Positions 28,169-36,665 of a stretch of DNA of 64,000 bases are shown in pieces. Under the pieces are notes generated by a model. The model saw only the letters and a list, made by a program, of their open reading frames with translations. It was not told where the DNA came from and did not search any database. The translations under genes and the position numbers were made by a program. Source of the DNA: Pseudoxanthomonas sp. (GTDB taxonomy: Bacteria > Pseudomonadota > Gammaproteobacteria > Xanthomonadales > Xanthomonadaceae); NCBI RefSeq assembly GCF_027498035.1, contig NZ_CP114978.1, positions 496,001 to 560,000 of the forward strand, read 5' to 3'. Positions within the stretch are counted from its first letter, which is position 1. Each line of letters begins with the position of its first letter.

Positions 28169-29044
28169 ATGTCCAATCCTCCCATCGAAGCTGTCGCGCC
28201 TGCCCTGAATCCACGCCGCCGGCGCTGGAGCGAGTGGTTGTTCTGGGGAGTCTCCTTGCTGGTGTCCACGATCGGCAATGCGTTGACCGCGCTGATGGAT
28301 GCCAGGCGCAACGGCCACGACTTGCACCTGTGGGAGCCGATGACCTGGGAGCTCACCAGCAACGGGATAGTGCTGGTCACCCTGCCTCTGCTGCTGTGGG
28401 CCTGTGAACGCTGGCCGCTGCATGCCGATACCTGGCGCCGGCGCCTGCCGCTGTACCTGGCGAGCAGCCTGGCTTGGTCCATCGTGCACGTTAGCAGCAT
28501 GTTCTGGCTGCGCGAGTGGGTGTACTGGCTGCGCGGCTTCCACTACCACGATGATGCTTCGCTGCTGACGCGCTACACCTACGAATACCTCAAGGACGCG
28601 CGGACATTCTTCCTGATCGTGACCCTGGCCCACTTCGTGGATTGGTTCGACAGGCGGCGCAAGGGCGAGGCGCTCCTGCTGGCTGCGCCCGACGAAGGCC
28701 CCGCCGTCGAATCGATCGAACGCCCGGAGCGGTTCCTGATCCGCAAGCTGGGCCGCGACTTCCTGGTTGCTACGGCCGATGTCGAATGGGTCCAGGCCTC
28801 GGGCAACTACGTCAACCTGCGCGTGCGCGGTCACGACTACCCGCTGCGCAGCACCCTGGCCGGGCTGGAGGCGCGGCTGGACCCCCAGCGATTCGTCCGC
28901 GTGCATCGCAGCTACCTGGTGAACCTGTCGCAGGTGGCGTCGATCGAACCGCTGGACAGCGGTGATGCCCGCGTTCACCTGCACGACGGCACCGCCGTGC
29001 CGTGCAGCCGCAGCTATCGGGCCGCGTTGCGCGAACTGGCCTGA
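28169..29044 (+). CDS. rpfD: Membrane-anchored LytTR DNA-binding protein, RpfD type
   Basis: 291 residues. The first 170 residues contain four hydrophobic segments (for example LFWGVSLLVSTIGNALTALM and IVLVTLPLLLWACERW). The C-terminal 100 residues form a LytTR DNA-binding domain: LIRKLGRDFLVATADVEWVQ, then ASGNYVNLRVRG, the helix FVRVHRSYLVNL, and VPCSRSYRAALREL. Position in the rpf cluster, upstream of prfB-lysS-rpfGC, matches rpfD of Xanthomonas. There is no receiver domain, so input would come through the membrane part. The ATG at 28169 is chosen because it gives a soluble N-terminal lead; an upstream ATG at 28115 is possible. Confidence 0.85.
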   Translation: MSNPPIEAVAPALNPRRRRWSEWLFWGVSLLVSTIGNALTALMDARRNGHDLHLWEPMTWELTSNGIVLVTLPLLLWACERWPLHADTWRRRLPLYLASSLAWSIVHVSSMFWLREWVYWLRGFHYHDDASLLTRYTYEYLKDARTFFLIVTLAHFVDWFDRRRKGEALLLAAPDEGPAVESIERPERFLIRKLGRDFLVATADVEWVQASGNYVNLRVRGHDYPLRSTLAGLEARLDPQRFVRVHRSYLVNLSQVASIEPLDSGDARVHLHDGTAVPCSRSYRAALRELA

Positions 29045-29136
29045 GCGCCGGCGGCGCTGGTGCCCCGGAGCGGCGATCCGGGCTGGACCGGGCAGACTTG
29101 CTAGAATTGCGCTCTTGCCTTCAATTGCCGCAACCC

Positions 29137-30262
29137 ATGATCGAACTCAATCCCGTCCGCCACCGCATCGCCGAACTCACCGGACGGCTGGCGTCGCTTA
29201 GGGGGTTTCTTTGACTACGACGCCAAGCGTGAGCGTCTGGAAGAAGTCGAGCGCGAGCTCGAAAACCCCGATGTCTGGAACGACTCCGAGCGCGCCCAGG
29301 CGCTAGGTCGCGAGCGTTCGCTGCTCGACAAGACCGTCAACGGCATCCGCGACCTGACCGAAAGCCTGGTCGGCGCCGGCGAGCTGCTGGAACTGGCCGA
29401 GATGGAAAGCGACGAGGACACCGCGCTGGCGGTGGTTGCCGACGTGGACCGCATCGCGGTGAGCGTGGACAAGCTGGAATTTCAGCGCATGTTCTCCGGC
29501 GAGATGGACAACACCAACGCCTTCGTCGACATCCAGGCGGGTGCCGGCGGCACCGAGGCCCAGGACTGGGCCGAAATCCTGCTGCGCATGTACCTACGCT
29601 GGGCCGAATCGCGCGGTTGGAAGACCGAGCTGATGGAAGTCTCCGGCGGCGAAGTGGCGGGCATCAAGTCGGCCACCGTGCGCGTGGAGGGCGAGTACGC
29701 CTACGGCTGGCTCAAGACCGAGATCGGCGTGCACCGGCTGGTGCGCAAGTCGCCGTTCGATTCTGACAACCGCCGCCATACCAGCTTCACCTCGGTGTTC
29801 GTCTCGCCGGAGGTGGACGACAACATCGAGATCGACATCAATCCGGCCGACCTGCGTACCGACGTGTATCGCTCGTCCGGCGCCGGCGGCCAGCACGTCA
29901 ACAAGACCGAGTCGGCGGTGCGTATCACCCACATCCCGACCAACACGGTCGTGGCCTGCCAGACCGGCCGCAGCCAGCACCAGAACCGCGACAACGCGAT
30001 GAAGATGCTGGCCGCCAAGCTCTACGAGCTGGAAATCCAGAAGCGCAATGCCGAGAAGAACGCGCTGGAAGCCACCAAGTCCGACATCGGTTGGGGCAGC
30101 CAGATCCGCAACTACGTGCTGGACCAGTCCCGCATCAAGGATCTGCGCACCGGCATCGAGCGTTCCGATACGCAGAAGGTGCTGGACGGCGACCTGGACG
30201 AGTTCGTCGAGGCCAGCCTGAAATCCGGCCTGGAAGCCGGCGCCAAACGCATCGACGCCTGA
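29137..30262 (+). CDS. prfB: Peptide chain release factor 2 (RF2), expressed by programmed +1 frameshift
   Basis: Encoded by 29137-29211 joined to 29213-30262, 374 residues. RF2 reads UGA and UAA stop codons. The SPF tripeptide that recognises the stop codon is in VRKSPFDSDN, and the catalytic GGQ is in SGAGGQHVNK. The first 25 codons end at CTT followed by an in-frame TGA; a +1 shift on CUU-UGA-C restores the long frame, exactly as in Escherichia coli. Low RF2 favours the shift, giving autoregulation. Annotators who ignore the shift would start at the ATG at 29402 and lose the N-terminal domain. LysS follows after 72 bases, as is usual. Confidence 0.97.
29200..29215 (+). promoter_or_regulatory. 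prfB programmed +1 frameshift signal
   Basis: AGGGGG (29200-29205) acts as an internal Shine-Dalgarno three bases before the slippery CTT (29209-29211) and the in-frame stop TGA (29212-29214), followed by C. Spacing and bases match the well-studied enterobacterial signal. Confidence 0.97.
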
Positions 30263-30334
30263 GCCAGCGCGCCTGGATTCCGGGTGCGCATTTTGAATAT
30301 CCACTCCCATAGACAAGAACATCCCCACATCGCC

Positions 30335-31858
30335 ATGACCGAACAGCCCGCCGCGCCGCAGCCTCCCGTCGACGAGAACAGCCTCATCGCCGAGCGTCGC
30401 GGAAAACTCAATGTGCTGCGCGGGCAGGGCATCGCCTACCCGAACGACTTTCGTCGTGACGTAGTCGCAGGTGACCTGCAGGTCGAATTCGCCGACGCGG
30501 AGACCTTTACCGCCGAAGTGCTCGAAGGCCTGGACCGCCACGTCAAAATGGCCGGCCGCCTGATGGCCAAGCGGGTGATGGGCAAGGCCAGCTTCGCCCA
30601 GATCCAGGACGAGTCCGGTCGCATCCAGCTGTTCCTGCAGGGCAACGTGCTGGGCGACGCCTATACCGCGTTCAAGGGTTGGGACGTAGGCGACATCATC
30701 GCCGTCGAAGGCGGTCTGACCCGGACCAAGACCGGCGAGCTGTCGGTCAAGGCCACGGCCATTCGCCTGTTGACCAAGTCGCTGCGCCCGCTGCCGGACA
30801 AGTGGCATGGCCTGAGCGATGTGGAGCAGCGTTACCGCCAGCGTTACGTTGACCTGATCGTGACGCCGGAGGCGCGCGAGGTCTTCATCAAGCGCTCCAA
30901 GATCATCCGCGCCATCCGCGCCTGGCTGGACGCGCGCCGCTTCCTGGAAGTGGAAACGCCGATGATGCATTACATCCCCGGCGGCGCCACGGCCAAGCCG
31001 TTCACCACCCACCACAACGCGCTGGACCTGGATCTGTACCTGCGCGTGGCGCCCGAGTTGTACCTCAAGCGCCTGGTCGTGGGCGGCCTGGAGCGCGTGT
31101 ACGAGATCAATCGCAACTTCCGCAACGAAGGCGTGTCCACCCGACACAACCCGGAATTCACCATGCTGGAGTTGTACGAGGCCTACGCCACGTACCACGA
31201 GATCATGGACCTGACCGAAAACGTGATCCGCGACGCGGCGCTGTCGGTGCTGGGCACCACCCAGGCGCGTTGGGACGGTGCCGACATCGACCTGGCCCCG
31301 GCGTTTCGCCGCTGGCGCATGGATGAAGCGGTGCGTCATTACAACCCGGAAATTTCCGCCACCGACTGCACCGACCGCGCTGCGCTGCTGGCCCATTGCG
31401 AGCGCCTGAAGATCCGGGTCAAGCCGTCCTACGGCTGGGGCAAGCTGCTGCTGGAGATCTTCGAGGCCACGGTCGAACACACCCTGGTCCAGCCGACCTT
31501 CATCACCGACCACCCGGTCGAAGTCTCGCCGCTGGCCCGCGCCAGCGACACCGAGGCCGGCTACACCGACCGCTTCGAGCTGTTCATCAACGGCAAGGAG
31601 ATCGCCAATGGCTTCTCCGAGCTCAACGACCCGGAAGACCAGGCCGCGCGTTTCCGCGCCCAGGTCGAAGCCAAGGACGGGGGCGACGACGAAGCCATGC
31701 ATTTCGACGCCGACTACATCCGCGCCCTGGAATACGGCATGGCCCCGACTGGTGGCCTGGGTATCGGCATCGACCGCCTGGTGATGCTGCTGACCGGGGT
31801 CGACTCGATCCGCGACGTCCTGCTGTTCCCGTACATGCGCCCCGAAGCGCAGGGTTGA
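30335..31858 (+). CDS. lysS: Lysyl-tRNA synthetase (class II)
   Basis: 507 residues. The N-terminal OB-fold anticodon-binding domain includes VKMAGRLMAKRVMGKASFAQ and IQDESGRIQLFLQ. The class II catalytic core shows motif 1 (FLEVETPMMHYIPGGATAKP), motif 2 (YEINRNFRNEGVSTRHNPEF) and motif 3 (GLGIGIDRLVMLLTG). The ATG at 30335 is chosen because the N-terminal extension upstream is unlike the family. It sits directly after prfB, the common prfB-lysS pairing, and is followed by a hairpin terminator. Confidence 0.98.
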   Translation: MTEQPAAPQPPVDENSLIAERRGKLNVLRGQGIAYPNDFRRDVVAGDLQVEFADAETFTAEVLEGLDRHVKMAGRLMAKRVMGKASFAQIQDESGRIQLFLQGNVLGDAYTAFKGWDVGDIIAVEGGLTRTKTGELSVKATAIRLLTKSLRPLPDKWHGLSDVEQRYRQRYVDLIVTPEAREVFIKRSKIIRAIRAWLDARRFLEVETPMMHYIPGGATAKPFTTHHNALDLDLYLRVAPELYLKRLVVGGLERVYEINRNFRNEGVSTRHNPEFTMLELYEAYATYHEIMDLTENVIRDAALSVLGTTQARWDGADIDLAPAFRRWRMDEAVRHYNPEISATDCTDRAALLAHCERLKIRVKPSYGWGKLLLEIFEATVEHTLVQPTFITDHPVEVSPLARASDTEAGYTDRFELFINGKEIANGFSELNDPEDQAARFRAQVEAKDGGDDEAMHFDADYIRALEYGMAPTGGLGIGIDRLVMLLTGVDSIRDVLLFPYMRPEAQG

Positions 31859-32165
31859 AAAGTGACGTATGGGGGCAACAGCCGCCCCCTTTCCCGCATG
31901 GCAGGGGCTGGCGCGGGGCTGGATAGTCCAGCGTGACCGAAGGAGGCCGGCGGCCGGATCCATCCGTTTTCATGCGGTTTGCGTATGGATTGACAGGCGA
32001 TCCGGCGGCCTGGTGCAGGCCGTCGGCATGGTGAGCATAGGTGGCATGTTTCGTGCTTGACATTCCGGCGTACCGTGGGAGGGCCGTCGTTGTCCAGGTC
32101 GCCATCCCCGGTGTTTCCCTTATAGTCCCCGTGCAGCCTCGCTTTCCCCCGAGAGGTAGCGTCAT
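31859..32165 (+). other. 307-base region between lysS and rpfG
   Basis: Apart from the lysS hairpin this region holds no recognisable gene. It should contain the rpfG promoter. A consensus TTGACA occurs at 31990 and at 32057 but neither has a good -10 at proper spacing; TATAGT at 32121-32126 is the best -10-like hexamer, without a clear -35. A Shine-Dalgarno GAGAGG lies about eight bases before the rpfG ATG. Confidence 0.5.
31871..31892 (+). terminator. Probable intrinsic terminator after lysS
   Basis: GGGGGC (31871-31876) pairs with GCCCCC (31884-31889), then TTTCCC. The stem is strong but the T-tract is only three bases. Confidence 0.55.
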
Positions 32166-33305
32166 ATGCTTACGCCCAGCCGCGTTTTCACCGCGGTCTC
32201 CTCACCAACGGACCAGCAGCACTGGCCCAATGGTGCAGGTAGCGAATTGAACATCGTCATCGTCGACGATCAGGCGTCAGCGCGCACGATGCTGCGCCAC
32301 GTGATCGAGGACATCGCCACGGAGCTGGCCGTTCATGACTTTGGCGATCCCCAGGTGGCCCTGGACTGGTGCAGCAACAACCGCACCGACCTGCTGCTGC
32401 TGGATTACCGCATGCCGGGCATGGATGGGCTGGAATTCGCCCGTCGTTTCCGCCGCCTGCCGATGCACCGCGACATTCCCGTGATCCTGATCACCGTGGT
32501 TGGCGACGAGCCGATCCGCCAGGCCGCGCTGGAGGCGGGCGTCATCGATTTCCTGGTCAAGCCGGTGCGTCCGCGCGAACTGCGCGCCCGTTGCCGCAAC
32601 CTGCTGCAGCTTCGCCAGCAGTCCGAGAACATCAAGCAGCGTGCGCTGTCGCTGGAGCAGCGCCTGCTGTCCAGCATGCATGAGGTGGAAGAGCGCGAGC
32701 GCGAGACGCTCTCGCGCCTGGCCCGGGCCATCGAATACCGCGACAGTGGCACCAGTGCGTTCCTGGAGCGCATGTCGCGCATCGCCGCGCTGGTGGCCGA
32801 ACAACTGGGCATGAGCGAAGAAGACGTGCGTGCCATCGAGCTGGCTGCGCCGCTACACGACATGGGCAAGATCGCCATTCCCGACGCGGTGCTGATGAAG
32901 CCGGGCCCCCTGGACGAAGACGAGTTGGCGATCATGCGTCGCCATCCCAGGATCGGCCACGAACTGCTCAGCGGCAGCCAGAACCGCTTGATCCAGATCG
33001 GCGCGATCATCGCGCTGCGCCACCACGAGCGCTTCGACGGCAGCGGCTACCCCGACGGCCTGCGTGGCGAACAGATTCCGATCGAAGCCCGCATCGTCGC
33101 GGTCGCCGACGTGTTCGATGCGCTGATTTCGGCCCGTCCCTACAAGCCGGCCTGGACCCGCGATGCTGCGCTGGCCTATCTGTATGCACAGCGCGGCCGC
33201 CTGTTCGATCCGGTCTGCGTCGATGCGTTGTTCAGTGGCCGCGAGCGGCTGGACACCATCTGCGAACGTTATTCCACGTTACAGGCCCGGCCGGGACTGG
33301 AGTAG
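32166..33305 (+). CDS. rpfG: RpfG: response regulator with HD-GYP cyclic-di-GMP phosphodiesterase
   Basis: 379 residues. An N-terminal receiver domain (NIVIVDDQASAR; phospho-acceptor Asp80 in LLLLDYRMPGMDG; KPVRPREL) is joined to an HD-GYP domain. The catalytic signature is complete: His231-Asp232 in APLHDMGKIAIPD, RHHERFDGSGYPDGL with Gly294-Tyr295-Pro296, and ADVFDALISARPYK. In Xanthomonas the RpfC-RpfG pair senses DSF and lowers cyclic-di-GMP, switching on virulence and dispersal functions. The stop is three bases before the rpfC ATG, so they form one operon. The Xanthomonas campestris membrane gene rpfH, found between them there, is absent here. Confidence 0.96.
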   Translation: MLTPSRVFTAVSSPTDQQHWPNGAGSELNIVIVDDQASARTMLRHVIEDIATELAVHDFGDPQVALDWCSNNRTDLLLLDYRMPGMDGLEFARRFRRLPMHRDIPVILITVVGDEPIRQAALEAGVIDFLVKPVRPRELRARCRNLLQLRQQSENIKQRALSLEQRLLSSMHEVEERERETLSRLARAIEYRDSGTSAFLERMSRIAALVAEQLGMSEEDVRAIELAAPLHDMGKIAIPDAVLMKPGPLDEDELAIMRRHPRIGHELLSGSQNRLIQIGAIIALRHHERFDGSGYPDGLRGEQIPIEARIVAVADVFDALISARPYKPAWTRDAALAYLYAQRGRLFDPVCVDALFSGRERLDTICERYSTLQARPGLE

Positions 33306-33308
33306 ACC

Positions 33309-35498
33309 ATGGGCGCGATGCTGGCCAGGATCAGTGAACGGTTGGCGCTGCGCCAGGACAGCGAGCACGGCCAGGCCCTGATCCGCATCCTGATCTTCAG
33401 CGGCGTCATCGTTTACCTGCTGGCCTGTGCAGCCGCCAGGATCCTGGAACCCCAGGTCTACGTTGAGTCGCTGGTCATGAGCCTGATGGGCGTGGCTAGC
33501 GGTGCGATCATTTTCCTCTGGATCCTCAGCCAGCCGGGGCGTTCGGACATCCGCCGCGCGGCCGGCATGCTGACCGATTACGGCCTGATGTGTTCGGCCA
33601 TGGCCATGAAAGGCGAACCGCTGGCCTGGCTGTACGTGCTGGTCATGTGGGTCACCATCGGCAACGGCCTGCGCTTCGGCAGTCGCTATCTGATCGCCGC
33701 CATCGCCATGGGCTGTGCCGGTTTCGGCGCGGTCATCGTGACCAACGATTTCTGGCTGGACAACATGAGCCTGTCGCTCGGCTTGTGGGTCGGGCTGATC
33801 GCGATCCCGCTCTACCTGTCGGGCCTGCTCAGGAAACTGACCAGCGCCACGGCCGAGGCGCGGCGCGCGAACGAGGCCAAGAGTCGCTTCCTGGCCAACA
33901 TGAGCCACGAGTTCCGCACACCGCTCAACGGCTTGTCGGGCATGTCGGACCTGTTGAGCACGACCCAGCTGGATACCGAGCAGCGCGAGTGCCTGGCCAC
34001 CATCCAGGCGTCGACCCGCAGCATGCTGGCCCTGGTCGAGGACGTGCTGGACATCTCGGCCATCGAGGCCGGCAAGCTGCGCCTGGATGAAACCGAATTC
34101 TCGCCGCGCGAGCTGGTGCAGCATGTCGGTTTCATCATGCAACCGCAGGCGCGGACCAGGCACCTGGACTACGTGGTCGATATCGCCCCCGACGTCCCGC
34201 ACAAACTGCTCGGCGATGCGCGGCATCTGCGCCAGATCCTCATCAACCTGGTCGGCAACGCAGTCAAGTTCACCGAGCGTGGCGGCGTGCGGATCCATGT
34301 TTCGATGGAGCAGGGCGCCGACCTCGCCTCGTCCATGCTGACCTTCACCGTGATCGACACCGGCATTGGCATCCCGGCGCGGCTGCAGGCGCGCTTGTTC
34401 GATGCGTTCGAACAGGCCGACGTCAGCCTGGGGCGCCGCTACGGGGGGACTGGCCTGGGGACGACCATCGCGCGTGGCCTGGTCGAAGCCATGGGCGGCA
34501 CCATCGGCTTCGAAAGCCAGATGGGACTGGGCAGCACGTTCTGGGTCAAGCTGCCTTTCAAGGCAGTCGAGGGCAGCCCGGCCGCCACCGCACGCGGTCC
34601 GTCCATCCTGGAGGCGGTGGAAGATATCCCGGAAAACGTCATCGCTTTTTCCGATCCGTTCCTGCGCCATCGGGCCCGGGTTCGCAGCATGCAGATCCTG
34701 GTGGCCGACGACCACGAGGCCAATCGCATGGTCGTCCAGCGCCTGCTGCAGAAGGCCGGGCACCGGATCACCTGTGTTGGTGGCGGTGAAGAAGTGCTCG
34801 ATGCGCTGGAAGTGTCTGACTACGACGCGGTGATCATCGACCTGCACATGCCCGGCGTCAGCGGCCTCGACCTGCTCAAGCAGCTCCGCGTGATGCAGGC
34901 GGGGGGCAGCCCGGATACGCCGGTGATCGTGCTCAGTGCCGACGTCACGCCCGAATCCATCAGTCGCTGTGAACAGGCCGGTGCCCGTGCGTTCATGGCC
35001 AAGCCGGTCGTGGCCGTGCGGCTACTGGACGTGCTGGCTGAAATCGCGGGCAACGCCAGGTTCGCCGCGCCCATGCGCCAGCAGCTGGAACGGCCAACGG
35101 TGCAGATCCCGCATGACGAGATCCTGGATCCGGGTGTGCTCGATGAACTCGGCGCATTGGGCATGGGGGAGGCGTTCGAGCGCGAGTTCATCAGCCAGTG
35201 CCTGTCCGATGCCGAACGCTGCATCACCGCCATGGCCGATGCGATGGAACACCGTCAGCCAGACAGCATCCGTGACCATGCGCATGCCTTGAAGGGTGTG
35301 TCGAGCAACCTTGGCCTGAGCCGACTGGCCGCATGTAGTGGCGAGTTGATGCGGTTGAGCGACTGGCAGGCATCGCAGGAATGGCGGACGCGTCTGGCGG
35401 TCATCAAGGCCGAGCTCGCACACGCGCGCACGGCCCTGGAGATCCGGGACAGGAACAAACTGCAGCAGGCACGCGAGAGCCGTAACGAATCGCTCTGA
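33309..35498 (+). CDS. rpfC: RpfC: hybrid sensor histidine kinase for DSF
   Basis: 729 residues. Five membrane segments occupy about residues 22-173, as in the DSF sensor RpfC. Then come HisKA with His200 in LANMSHEFRTPLNG, an HATPase domain (INLVGNAVKFTERGG, DTGIGIP, GGTGLGTTIARGLVEAMGG), a receiver with Asp511 in VIIDLHMPGVSG, and a C-terminal Hpt domain with His659 in HAHALKGVSSNLG. This four-module phosphorelay is the RpfC layout. In Xanthomonas the receiver also binds and restrains the synthase RpfF. It shares an operon with rpfG and is convergent with rpfF, 33 bases away. Confidence 0.96.
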   Translation: MGAMLARISERLALRQDSEHGQALIRILIFSGVIVYLLACAAARILEPQVYVESLVMSLMGVASGAIIFLWILSQPGRSDIRRAAGMLTDYGLMCSAMAMKGEPLAWLYVLVMWVTIGNGLRFGSRYLIAAIAMGCAGFGAVIVTNDFWLDNMSLSLGLWVGLIAIPLYLSGLLRKLTSATAEARRANEAKSRFLANMSHEFRTPLNGLSGMSDLLSTTQLDTEQRECLATIQASTRSMLALVEDVLDISAIEAGKLRLDETEFSPRELVQHVGFIMQPQARTRHLDYVVDIAPDVPHKLLGDARHLRQILINLVGNAVKFTERGGVRIHVSMEQGADLASSMLTFTVIDTGIGIPARLQARLFDAFEQADVSLGRRYGGTGLGTTIARGLVEAMGGTIGFESQMGLGSTFWVKLPFKAVEGSPAATARGPSILEAVEDIPENVIAFSDPFLRHRARVRSMQILVADDHEANRMVVQRLLQKAGHRITCVGGGEEVLDALEVSDYDAVIIDLHMPGVSGLDLLKQLRVMQAGGSPDTPVIVLSADVTPESISRCEQAGARAFMAKPVVAVRLLDVLAEIAGNARFAAPMRQQLERPTVQIPHDEILDPGVLDELGALGMGEAFEREFISQCLSDAERCITAMADAMEHRQPDSIRDHAHALKGVSSNLGLSRLAACSGELMRLSDWQASQEWRTRLAVIKAELAHARTALEIRDRNKLQQARESRNESL

Positions 35499-35531
35499 CC
35501 CAGCCGCGATTCGCGCGGGCTCTTCTGGCCC

Positions 35532-36404
35532 TCAGGCGGCGCGCGCGGCGGAGCGGCGCTCCTGGGCGCGCACGATCCGCTCCATCATCCGCAATGACTT
35601 GTCGCCCAGCGCCAGTGCGGTGTCGACCCAGACTTCGGTGATGTCCATCAGCTCGTCGTAGCTCACGCGTTGGCTGATGTTGCGCACCTGGTTCATCGCA
35701 AGATGGGCGTGCGGGGCCCGCTGCTGCTGGCGGACCAGGTCCTGCACGGCTGCGACGCCCTGACCCTTGCCGACCAGGATGTCGACCACGCCCATGCGGT
35801 ACATGTCCTCGCTCTTGTACATCACCCCGTCCAACACCAGCTTTTCGGCCAGTTGTGGTGACACGCGCTTGCACAGGAACGAGTAGGCGCCCATGCCGGG
35901 GAACAGGCCGAACAGCACCTCCGGCAGGCCCATTTCGACACCTTCCTCGGCGACGATGGTGTGGCAGGCCAGCGCCATTTCCAGGCCGCCGCCCAATGCA
36001 TCGCCCTGCAGCAGGGCGATGGTGCGGACGTCACCACCCAGCCCGGTCTGCAGGATGTTGACCCCATCGACGCAGCGACGTGCGTACTGCAGCAGGTGCT
36101 CGCGATCGCGACTGCGGATCAGTCGGCCAAACAGCTCCAGATCGCCGCCCAGGTTGAACGCGGAGCCTTCCGATGCAAGCACGAAGTGGCGCAGGCGTCC
36201 TGCCTGGCGCTCGTGCGCGCTGCTGGACGTGATGGAGGACGTGAAACCCCACATTTCCTCGAGCAACTCGGGACGGAAGCACGGACGGGCCCCTGCCGGC
36301 GCGTCGTGGTGCATGTAGAGCCAGTGGCAATTGTTGTCGGGCGAGGACTCGGTGCGGATGGTGTTGAAATCGCGCGCGCGGTGAAGCTTTTCGATGGTGT
36401 TCAT
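35532..36404 (-). CDS. rpfF: RpfF: DSF quorum-sensing signal synthase (crotonase fold)
   Basis: 290 residues. It belongs to the enoyl-CoA hydratase superfamily, and the two glutamates essential for RpfF (Glu141 and Glu161 in Xanthomonas campestris) are matched by Glu142 in GGGLEMAL and Glu162 in GLPEVLFGLFPG. It makes cis-2-unsaturated fatty acids from acyl-ACP by dehydration and thioester cleavage. Other marks are FNLGGDLELF and FPGMGAYSFL. It is convergent with rpfC and lies downstream of rpfB on the same strand, but a strong terminator and a CRP-type site separate them, so it probably has its own promoter. Confidence 0.96.
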   Translation of the reverse strand: MNTIEKLHRARDFNTIRTESSPDNNCHWLYMHHDAPAGARPCFRPELLEEMWGFTSSITSSSAHERQAGRLRHFVLASEGSAFNLGGDLELFGRLIRSRDREHLLQYARRCVDGVNILQTGLGGDVRTIALLQGDALGGGLEMALACHTIVAEEGVEMGLPEVLFGLFPGMGAYSFLCKRVSPQLAEKLVLDGVMYKSEDMYRMGVVDILVGKGQGVAAVQDLVRQQQRAPHAHLAMNQVRNISQRVSYDELMDITEVWVDTALALGDKSLRMMERIVRAQERRSAARAA

Positions 36405-36495
36405 TGGGGCGGTCCTTGGGGGTATCGAAGGGAGGCGCTACGCCGGGGGTCGTCGCGTAGCCGATCCTACACCTGAACCAAGGAGCGAAATCTTC

Positions 36496-36528
36496 AAAAA
36501 AAACGCCATAAGTCAATGACTTATGGCG
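36496..36528 (-). terminator. Strong intrinsic terminator between rpfB and rpfF (minus strand)
   Basis: CGCCATAAGTCA (36504-36515) and TGACTTATGGCG (36517-36528) form a near-perfect 25-base palindrome; read on the minus strand it is followed by eight T residues (36503-36496). It should stop most rpfB transcripts before rpfF. Confidence 0.88.
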
Positions 36529-36550
36529 CTTCTTCTGATTCCGCTTTTGT

Positions 36551-36566
36551 TGTGACGTACGTCACA
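36551..36566 (-). promoter_or_regulatory. Perfect CRP/Clp-type operator upstream of rpfF
   Basis: TGTGACGTACGTCACA is a complete 16-base palindrome matching TGTGA-N6-TCACA. In xanthomonads the CRP homologue Clp is a cyclic-di-GMP-responsive regulator downstream of RpfC/RpfG with this type of target. The site lies about 150 bases before the rpfF start and about 100 bases after the rpfB stop. Confidence 0.8.
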
Positions 36567-36665
36567 CAAGATGGATCCACTTCTCGTCACCTGTTCCTTC
36601 GCCCGGCATGATTCCCCGGTTTGAACGGAACGCCCGCGCATCGCCGGGGGTAGGGCGAGTCCGGC

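Noticed and set aside
31990..32090. Two perfect TTGACA hexamers before rpfG
   Set aside because: No acceptable -10 at 16-18 bases from either.
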